In this document: piece after piece, positions 58,507 to 64,000 of the stretch | Layout: every line of letters begins with the position of its first letter | Position numbering within the stretch: the stretch's first letter is position 1 | Source of the DNA: VAXT01 sp963794605 | GTDB taxonomy: Bacteria > Actinomycetota > Thermoleophilia > Gaiellales > Gaiellaceae | Direction: 5' to 3' | Length of the DNA: 64,000 nucleotides | NCBI GenBank assembly: GCA_963794605.1 | Contig: CAWCEN010000003.1 | Span: forward strand, 124,001-188,000 | Translations under genes and position numbers: made by a program | Notes under the pieces: model-generated | Database searches by the model: none | What the model was told of the DNA's origin: nothing | What the model saw: only the letters and a program-made list of their open reading frames with translations

Positions 58507-59708
58507 GCGCGACGCCGGTCGAGGAAGAGCCGGGGCAGGGCGAGTTCTCGTCGCTCGAGCGCCTGTGGGAGGGGGCGAGCGGAGCGTTCATCCCGCTGGC
58601 GGCGACGGCGCTGGCCTTCTTCATCGGCGGGCTCGTCGTCCTGCTCACGGGTCATAACCCGCTCGAGGCGTACCGGGCGATCTTCAACGGCGCCGGCTTC
58701 AACTGGTTCTTCCCCTGGGTTCAGGGCACCGAGCGGACGGCTGCAGCCGGACACCTCCAGCAGACGCTGAACGAGGCGATTCCGCTCATCCTGACCGCGC
58801 TCGCCGTCTCGTTCGCGTTCCGGTGCGGCCTGTTCAACATCGGCGGCCAGGGCCAGTACTGGGTCGGGTTCCTCGCCTCGCTCTGGATCGGGACTCACCT
58901 GCATGGCCTCAACCGCCCGACACACGTGGCGATCGGGCTTCTCGCTGGAGTTCTGGGCGGGGCGGTCTGGGGCGGGATCGCCGGCCTCCTGCGCGCGACC
59001 GTCGGCGCGCACGAGGTGATCACGACGATCATGCTGAACTGGATCGCGATCTGGGGCGGCCAGTGGCTCGTCGGGCAGGGCGGGCCGATGCAGGGGCCGA
59101 TCGAATCGCTGCCTCGCTCCTCGATCATCGACGAGTCGTCGAAGCTCTGGCTGATCTGGGGCAGCATCCCCGGACTCGCTCTGCATGCCGGCTTCTTCGT
59201 CGCGATCGCCGGGCTCCTCGTCTACTACCTGATCCTGAACCGCACGACGCTCGGCTTCGAGGTCCGCGCGGTTGGATTCAACCCCGACGCGGCGGCCTAC
59301 AGCGGCATCCCCGTGCGCCGCAGCTACTTCCTCGCGCTGGCCATCGCGGGCGCATTCGCCGGCGTCGCGGGAGCGGTCAACGTCATGGGCATCAAGTATG
59401 CGGTCGACACGAGCGACTTCGGAAGCACGGTCGCCTTCACGGGAATTGCGGTCGCCCTCCTGGGCCGGAACAAGCCTGTGGGCATCTTCTTCGCCGCGCT
59501 GCTCTTCGCCGGGCTCGACACCGGCACGTCCACGCGGGCACTCGACGCGAGCATCCTCGACCCCGAGCTGGCCACCGACCTTGCGACCATCATCCAGGCG
59601 CTCGTCATCTTCTTCGTGGGGGCCGACGTCCTCATCCGCTACCTGCTGCGCAGCCGGAGACGTCTCCGCCTCAGGACCGCCGGCCGCAAGAAGGCGCTGG
59701 CATCGTGA
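58503..59708 (+). CDS. ABC transporter permease 1 (nucleoside/sugar type)
   Basis: The 401-residue membrane protein of the BPD_transp_2 family has about nine to ten helices and conserved FRCGLFNIGGQGQYWVG and GAHEVITTIMLNWIA segments, with the family motif EVRAVGFNPDAAAYSGI. It forms half of the channel with the next gene. GTG 58503 overlaps the ATPase stop; the frame is open well upstream inside the ATPase gene but that is out-of-frame noise. A polar N-terminal extension of about 25 residues precedes TM1. Confidence 0.92.
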   Translation: MSATPVEEEPGQGEFSSLERLWEGASGAFIPLAATALAFFIGGLVVLLTGHNPLEAYRAIFNGAGFNWFFPWVQGTERTAAAGHLQQTLNEAIPLILTALAVSFAFRCGLFNIGGQGQYWVGFLASLWIGTHLHGLNRPTHVAIGLLAGVLGGAVWGGIAGLLRATVGAHEVITTIMLNWIAIWGGQWLVGQGGPMQGPIESLPRSSIIDESSKLWLIWGSIPGLALHAGFFVAIAGLLVYYLILNRTTLGFEVRAVGFNPDAAAYSGIPVRRSYFLALAIAGAFAGVAGAVNVMGIKYAVDTSDFGSTVAFTGIAVALLGRNKPVGIFFAALLFAGLDTGTSTRALDASILDPELATDLATIIQALVIFFVGADVLIRYLLRSRRRLRLRTAGRKKALAS

Positions 59709-60901
59709 ACGTGGCGACCCAGCGGCTGGCCGCGCCGCGGACGATCGGCGGGATCGGCATCGCGCTCGGAGTGCTCGCCTTCTGGCTCACACTCCCGCCC
59801 TTCACGCTGCGCTCGCTCGCTGCTCCGCTCATCGTGGGGATCGTGGCCTGCATGTTCGGGGTCGCCGCGCTCATCCAAGGCGAGCGCAGGGCCGGCGGCT
59901 TCGCGGTGGCCGCGGGCATCCTCGGGATCACCGCAGGCGCCTGGGCGTTGAGCGTGGACAGCGACACGCTTAAGAGCGTGCTCACGGCGGGGCTCTTGGC
60001 CTCGACGCTCCGCTTTGCGACACCCCTCGCCTTCGCTGCCCTCGGCGGGATCTTCTCCGAACGGTCGGGCGTCGTGAACATCGGCCTCGAGGGGATGATG
60101 CTGTTCGGCGCCTTCTTCGCGGTCTGGGGGTCGATCTGGAGCGGATCGTGGGTCGTCGGCCTGCTGATGGCAATGATCTTCGGAGGGCTGCTCGCGCTCA
60201 TCCACGCGTTCTTCTCGATCCACCTGCGCGCGGACCAGATCGTGAGCGGCTTCGCCGTCAACCTGCTCGCGCTCGGGGTCACGGGGTACCTGTTCAGCGC
60301 GATCTACACGGGCGGCATCTCGGCCACCGAGGTCTCCCGCGTCCCACAGGTCGAGCTGCATTTCCTGGGCCACATCCCACTGGTCGGGAGCTTCCTCCAG
60401 GACGTGTTCGGCGACCTCAACCTGCTCGTCTGGCTGATGTTCCTCGCGGTCATCCTGACGTACGTCGTCCTGTTCAAGACGACGATCGGGCTGCGCATAC
60501 GCTCGGTCGGTGAGCATCCCCGCGCCGCCGACACCGTTGGGATCTCGGTCTACGGGATACGGTACGCGGCCGTGATCGTGTCCGGCGTCCTGGCCGCCCT
60601 GGGCGGGGCATTCCTCTCGATCGGCTTCACCGGCACGTTCGAGAAGAACATGACCGCCGGCCGCGGCTTCATTGCGCTCGCCGCGGTCATCTTCGGCAAG
60701 TGGCGGCCAGGCTGGGCGTTCGTAGCGACGCTCCTCTTCGGATTCGGGTTCGCGCTCGCTGGACCGCTGCAGCGCGAGGCCGACATCTCGGCCAACCTGA
60801 TCTCGACGGTTCCCTACGTCCTGACCTTGATCGCGGTCGCCGGCCTGATCGGGCGCTCGATCCCACCTGCCGCAGATGGCCGCCCGTACATCAAGCAGTA
60901 G
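59705..60901 (+). CDS. ABC transporter permease 2 (nucleoside/sugar type)
   Basis: The 398-residue partner permease has FSERSGVVNIGLEGMMLFGAFFA and LRADQIVSGFAVNLLALGVTGYL, then IRSVGEHPRAADTVGI and GRGFIALAAVIFGKWRPGWA, all typical of the second permease of BMP-type importers. Two or three extra N-terminal helices (residues 13-85) precede the core. GTG 59705 overlaps the previous stop (GTGA). It ends the transporter operon, although the next small gene overlaps it by 26 bases. Confidence 0.92.
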   Translation: MNVATQRLAAPRTIGGIGIALGVLAFWLTLPPFTLRSLAAPLIVGIVACMFGVAALIQGERRAGGFAVAAGILGITAGAWALSVDSDTLKSVLTAGLLASTLRFATPLAFAALGGIFSERSGVVNIGLEGMMLFGAFFAVWGSIWSGSWVVGLLMAMIFGGLLALIHAFFSIHLRADQIVSGFAVNLLALGVTGYLFSAIYTGGISATEVSRVPQVELHFLGHIPLVGSFLQDVFGDLNLLVWLMFLAVILTYVVLFKTTIGLRIRSVGEHPRAADTVGISVYGIRYAAVIVSGVLAALGGAFLSIGFTGTFEKNMTAGRGFIALAAVIFGKWRPGWAFVATLLFGFGFALAGPLQREADISANLISTVPYVLTLIAVAGLIGRSIPPAADGRPYIKQ

Positions 60902-61250
60902 CACTAGCAGCAGCGCATCGCGGACCGGCAACCGGGCGGCACCGTTTGCGCTCCTGTTCGGGCTGCTCGCGGTCGCCGCGATCCCGGTCGGGATCCTGGT
61001 CACGAACAACCGGAACGACCTGCGCCTCGTCCACGCCGGCTTCGCAGTGCCGGTCGCCGCGATCCTCGGCTTCGTCGCGATCCGGCTCGCGCGGCGGGCT
61101 CGCAGAAAGCTCGAGCGCACGATCGGGCGCGCTGGCGGAGCCGTACCGGCCCGTCTCGGGCGCATCCTCGGGTGGCTCGGCCTCTATTTGGCCCTGATCG
61201 GAACGATCGCGCTCGGTTTTTACTACGTCGAGTACCACCTCTTGTCGTAG
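60876..61250 (+). CDS. Small membrane protein, function unknown
   Basis: 124 residues: a Ser/Thr-rich N-terminus, two close membrane helices (about 23-42 and 51-68), a basic amphipathic loop (RLARRARRKLERTIGRAGG) and a third helix (about 98-118). It starts with ATG 60876 inside the end of the permease gene, so it is coupled to the transporter operon, but it may belong functionally with the RodZ-like gene that follows. No family recognised. Confidence 0.65.
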   Translation: MAARTSSSSTSSSASRTGNRAAPFALLFGLLAVAAIPVGILVTNNRNDLRLVHAGFAVPVAAILGFVAIRLARRARRKLERTIGRAGGAVPARLGRILGWLGLYLALIGTIALGFYYVEYHLLS

Positions 61251-61261
61251 ACTCGGTCCCG

Positions 61262-61993
61262 GTGTTCGAGATCGGCAACAGCCTCCGCGAGGCTCGTCTC
61301 CGGCAGGGGCTCGACTTCTTCGAGATCGAGCAGTCGACCAAGATCCGCGGCAAGTACCTGCGGGCCCTGGAGGACGAGCAGTTCGAAGTCCTGCCTGCGC
61401 AGACCTACGTCAAAGGCTTCCTCCGCTCGTACGCGGACCACCTCGGCCTGGACGGCCAGCTCTACGTCGACGAGTTCAACTCGCGCTATGTGCGCGGCGA
61501 GTTCGAGGAAGAGGAGGAGCAGCGCCAGTTCAAGCCGCGCGTCGTACGGCCGGGCCGCGGGGGCGCGTTCCAGAGCAGGTCGATCATGATCACGCTCGTA
61601 GCCATCGCCGGTCTGACCATATTCGTCTTCGTCGCCTGGATCTCGGGCGGGTCGGGGAACCAGAACAACGTGCTCTCGGTCAATCCGCCGCCGAAGAAGA
61701 AGGCGCCTCCTAAGCCGATGGCCAATCTCATCGCCAAGGGTGTCAAGGGCGGGGCGTACGTCGTCGTCTACCGCGGAACGCGTACCGGGAAGCCGGTCTA
61801 CGAAGGAACGCTCGAGAGCGGCAAGGGCCACCGGTTCATCGGCCCCCGCCTGTGGGTCTACGTCTTCGCGCCCGCGAATCTGAGGCTGAAGCTGAACGGC
61901 CGGTCACGCGTCGTGCCGGGCGCGGGCACGGGGTCCCGGCGATGGCTCGAAGTGACGCCCAAGCGCGTCCAGCTCGCGAACCCGCCCGCTTGA
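61262..61993 (+). CDS. RodZ-like membrane protein (HTH_25 - membrane helix - DUF4115)
   Basis: The 243-residue protein has a cytoplasmic helix-turn-helix domain (residues 2-65: FEIGNSLREARLRQGLDFFEIEQSTKIRGKYLRALEDEQFEVLP, AQTYVKGFLRSYADHLGLD) and an acidic/basic linker. One membrane helix follows (about 105-126), then a Pro/Lys linker and a beta-rich extracytoplasmic domain (KGGAYVVVYRGTRTGKPVYEGTLESGKG) of the DUF4115 type. This is the RodZ architecture, which links MreB or division proteins to the membrane. GTG 61262 is chosen; the stop overlaps cinA (TTGA). Confidence 0.82.
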   Translation: MFEIGNSLREARLRQGLDFFEIEQSTKIRGKYLRALEDEQFEVLPAQTYVKGFLRSYADHLGLDGQLYVDEFNSRYVRGEFEEEEEQRQFKPRVVRPGRGGAFQSRSIMITLVAIAGLTIFVFVAWISGGSGNQNNVLSVNPPPKKKAPPKPMANLIAKGVKGGAYVVVYRGTRTGKPVYEGTLESGKGHRFIGPRLWVYVFAPANLRLKLNGRSRVVPGAGTGSRRWLEVTPKRVQLANPPA

Positions 61994-63246
61994 ACTCGAA
62001 GCCCCGGTCGGCGGTCCTCGTCACCGGCAGCGAGCTGATCCGCGGTAGCCGGCGGGACTCGAACGGGCCCTTCCTGGCCGAGGAGCTGACGCGGTTGGGC
62101 CTGGAGCCGTCCTCGATCACGATCGTCGGCGACGACACAACGGAGCTCGAGCCGGCGATCCGCAAGGGGCTCGAGGCCGACCTGCTGGTGCTGTCCGGCG
62201 GGCTCGGGCCGACGCACGACGACCGCACCGTCGAGCTGTTCGCGCGCGCGGCCGGGCTCGAGGCCGTCGTCGTGCCGGAGCTGGAGCAGGAGATCGAGGG
62301 CGTCTCCAGGCGGATCGCCGACCGGCTGGGCCGGCCGTATGCGGAGTTCGAGGAGGGCGTTCGCAAGCAGGCAACCGTTCCGGCAGGCGGTCGCGTGATC
62401 GGGATCGCAGGCACCGCGCCAGGTCTCGTCGTGGAAACGGACGGAGCGGTCGCGGTCGTCCTGCCCGGGCCGCCGCCCGAGCTGCGACGGCTCTGGCGGG
62501 CCGCCCTCGAGGACGACGCTGTGCGGGGCTTGCTCCAGCGCGCAGAGGCGCCCGAGCGGCGCGTGCTGCGCGTGTACGGGGTCAGCGAGTCGGCGATCGC
62601 GCGTGCGCTCGTCGAGGCGGGAGGCGAGCCCGAGGGCGTGCAGGTGACGATCTGTGCGCACGCGGGAGAGATCTGGGTCGAGCTGTTCGGCGACGGCGAG
62701 GAGCTCGCGGAGAGCTTTCGCGGCGCGCTCGGGGCGTCGATCTTCGCCGAGGACGACCGGCCGGTGGAGGAGCTCGTGCTCGACCTGGCGCGTGAGCGAG
62801 GGCTTTCGCTGGCCGCCGCGGAGTCGTGCACAGGCGGGCTCGTGGCCGCGCGGCTGACGTCGGTGCCCGGCTCGAGCGAGGTCTTCCGAGGCGGCGTCGT
62901 TGCCTACGACAACGGCGTGAAGCACGCGCAGCTCGGCGTGAGCGAGGACACGCTCGCGGAACATGGTGCCGTCTCGGCTGAGACCGCAGCAGAAATGGCG
63001 CTCGGCGTAAGAGGGACGCTCGGCGCAGACGCCGCCGTCTCCGCCACGGGCATCGCGGGTCCGGGCGGCGGAACGCCCGAGAAGCCGGTCGGGCTCGTGT
63101 ACCTCCACGCGTCCGGCCCGGGAGCGGAGCTGGGCCGGGAGCTGAACCTGCCCGGAGACCGCGAGGCCGTGCGCCGCCGCGCGACTGCCGCCGCGCTGCA
63201 TCTCCTTCGTCAGCTCCTGACACAGATCCGCCACAGTCCTGCATGA
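61990..63246 (+). CDS. cinA: CinA family protein (competence/damage-inducible; NMN deamidase domain)
   Basis: 418 residues. The N-terminal MoCF-like domain has AVLVTGSELIRGSRRDSNGPFLAEELTRLGL and LSGGLGPTHDDRTVELFARA. The C-terminal domain has LAAAESCTGGLVAARLTSVPGSSEVFRGGVVAYDN and SATGIAGPGGGTPEKPVGLVY, the nicotinamide-mononucleotide deamidase type that recycles pyridine nucleotides. cinA commonly precedes recA, as here. TTG 61990 overlaps the RodZ-like stop. The frame is open upstream to 61852 but within the RodZ gene. Confidence 0.93.
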   Translation: MNSKPRSAVLVTGSELIRGSRRDSNGPFLAEELTRLGLEPSSITIVGDDTTELEPAIRKGLEADLLVLSGGLGPTHDDRTVELFARAAGLEAVVVPELEQEIEGVSRRIADRLGRPYAEFEEGVRKQATVPAGGRVIGIAGTAPGLVVETDGAVAVVLPGPPPELRRLWRAALEDDAVRGLLQRAEAPERRVLRVYGVSESAIARALVEAGGEPEGVQVTICAHAGEIWVELFGDGEELAESFRGALGASIFAEDDRPVEELVLDLARERGLSLAAAESCTGGLVAARLTSVPGSSEVFRGGVVAYDNGVKHAQLGVSEDTLAEHGAVSAETAAEMALGVRGTLGADAAVSATGIAGPGGGTPEKPVGLVYLHASGPGAELGRELNLPGDREAVRRRATAAALHLLRQLLTQIRHSPA

Positions 63247-63803
63247 GCTCGTCCGGTACCGTCGGTGCGGATGACCGTCTACGCCTCTTTCTCGGCTTCA
63301 GCCTGCCCGACGCAGCCGCGCAGGCGGTCGCCGCATGGCAGCGAGAGCAGATGGCCGTTGCGCGCGTTCGGGCCGTCCCCGTCGAGAACCTGCACGTCAC
63401 GATCGCCTTCCTCGGCTCCCGGCCCGCCGGCGAGACGCAGGCGATCGCCGGATCCTTGCGGGAGGCAGTCGAAGGGGTCGCCAGGCCTGTCCTCACGCCG
63501 CTTCGCTACCGCGAGACACGGTCGGTCGGGATGCTCGTCCTGGACGACGAGGAGGGTCGAGCGGCGAGGATCGCCGAGGTGGCCCACCGGCGGCTCGAGC
63601 GGCTCGGCGTCTACGAGCCGGAGGCGCGGAAGTGGCTTCCGCACCTCACCGTCGTCCGCTTTCGCGAGCGTCCTCGGCTCGAGCCCGCGATCCCCGATCT
63701 GGGGCCGGTGACGATGTCCGATGCTGCTGTTTACATGTCCCGACTGCGGCCTGACGGGGCGCAGTACGAAGTGTTGGAGTCAGTTCCGCTAGGAGGTGGA
63801 TGA
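63243..63803 (+). CDS. thpR: RNA 2',3'-cyclic phosphodiesterase (ThpR, 2H family)
   Basis: The 186-residue 2H phosphoesterase has LRLFLGFSLPD near the N-terminus, then both HxTx motifs, NLHVTIAFLG and WLPHLTVVRF, which form the active site. It opens 2',3'-cyclic phosphates and was once called 2'-5' RNA ligase (LigT). ATG 63243 overlaps the cinA stop (ATGA), and its own end overlaps recA. The placement between cinA and recA suggests co-expression with recombination and repair functions. Confidence 0.92.
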   Translation: MSSSGTVGADDRLRLFLGFSLPDAAAQAVAAWQREQMAVARVRAVPVENLHVTIAFLGSRPAGETQAIAGSLREAVEGVARPVLTPLRYRETRSVGMLVLDDEEGRAARIAEVAHRRLERLGVYEPEARKWLPHLTVVRFRERPRLEPAIPDLGPVTMSDAAVYMSRLRPDGAQYEVLESVPLGGG

Positions 63804-64000
63804 CGTTGGATCGCGAGGAGTCACTCGACGTCGCACTCGGCCAGATCGAGCGCCAGTTCGGCAAGGGCTCGGTCATGCGCATGAACGATGCCGCGCACGT
63901 TTCGACCGGCGCGGTCTCGACGGGATCGCTCACGCTCGACCTCGCCCTCGGAGTGGGCGGACTGCCCCGCGGACGTATCGTCGAGATCTTCGGCCCGGAG
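63800..64000 (+). CDS. recA: Recombinase RecA (5' part only, cut by the window edge)
   Basis: The first 67 residues are visible: LDREESLDVALGQIERQFGKGSVMRMND, then VSTGSLTLDLALGVGGLPRGRIVEIFGPE, stopping just before the Walker A loop. This is the conserved RecA N-terminus. RecA forms filaments on single-stranded DNA, drives strand exchange and triggers LexA cleavage, which would switch on the LysM gene at 8970. ATG 63800 is preceded by AGGAGG (63791-63796). No LexA box is seen in the thpR-recA overlap, so SOS control would have to act from further upstream. Confidence 0.96.
   Translation, partial: MTLDREESLDVALGQIERQFGKGSVMRMNDAAHVSTGAVSTGSLTLDLALGVGGLPRGRIVEIFGPE

Noticed and set aside
1..64000. 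CRISPR arrays, insertion sequences, prophage genes, restriction systems
   Set aside because: No spaced direct repeats, transposase or integrase motifs or phage structural genes were seen; the region is core chromosome.

Overview
The window looks like a stretch of core chromosome from a high-GC Gram-positive bacterium, most likely an actinobacterium. The class Thermoleophilia (Gaiella/Solirubrobacter relatives) is my best guess, not a proven assignment. The reasons are a mycobacterial-type integration host factor (mIHF) beside gmk and rpoZ, actinobacterial-type LexA boxes, a translational PyrR leader, frequent GTG and TTG starts, GTGA/ATGA stop-start overlaps and strong G/C preference at third codon positions. 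I see no insertion sequence, prophage, CRISPR array or conjugation gene.

Layout. 1-13.3 kb is a mixed region: a lipoprotein, a minus-strand tRNA-Arg(CCG), a truncated haemoglobin, a TetR regulator with an adjacent DHA2-type exporter, a secreted M43-like metalloprotease, a DgcA/DgcN-like N-acetyl-D-glutamate pair, a secreted glycoside hydrolase, a LexA-controlled LysM membrane protein (YneA/ChiZ-like), RNase Z, a methyltransferase and an S9 peptidase. 13.3-21.9 kb is the pyrimidine operon pyrR-pyrB-pyrC-carA-carB-pyrK-pyrD, led by a PyrR-binding hairpin and a 15-codon leader peptide; pyrF is not in it. 21.9-25.1 kb holds mihF-gmk-rpoZ, a minus-strand membrane protein and coaBC. 25.1-29.6 kb is a MoxR / DUF58 / transglutaminase set. 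29.7-34.6 kb has a TPR protein, dtd, a Ser/Thr kinase with an apparent frameshift, and an FHA-cyclase-ATPase protein.

34.6-42.2 kb is the translation/transcription operon rimP-nusA-ylxR-infB-DUF503-rbfA-nrnA-truB-ribF. It is preceded by a structured leader and a strong intrinsic terminator lying directly upstream of the rimP ribosome-binding site. 42.2-51 kb carries ggt (minus), rpsO, pnp with a structured leader, an M16 peptidase, dapB, a lipoprotein and dapA. 51-55.8 kb has RNase J and FtsK. 55.8-60.9 kb is a BMP-family (nucleoside-type) ABC importer. 61-64 kb is a RodZ-like protein, cinA, thpR and the start of recA, which is cut by the window edge.

What stands out: regulatory RNA upstream of pyrR, rimP and pnp; a double LexA box placed so that the message should be almost leaderless; two probable one-base indels (start of carB, kinase juxtamembrane region); three genes whose only nearby start candidate is CTG; a Cys/His zinc-finger-like insertion in NusA; and a CoaBC that has Glu where the catalytic Cys is expected.
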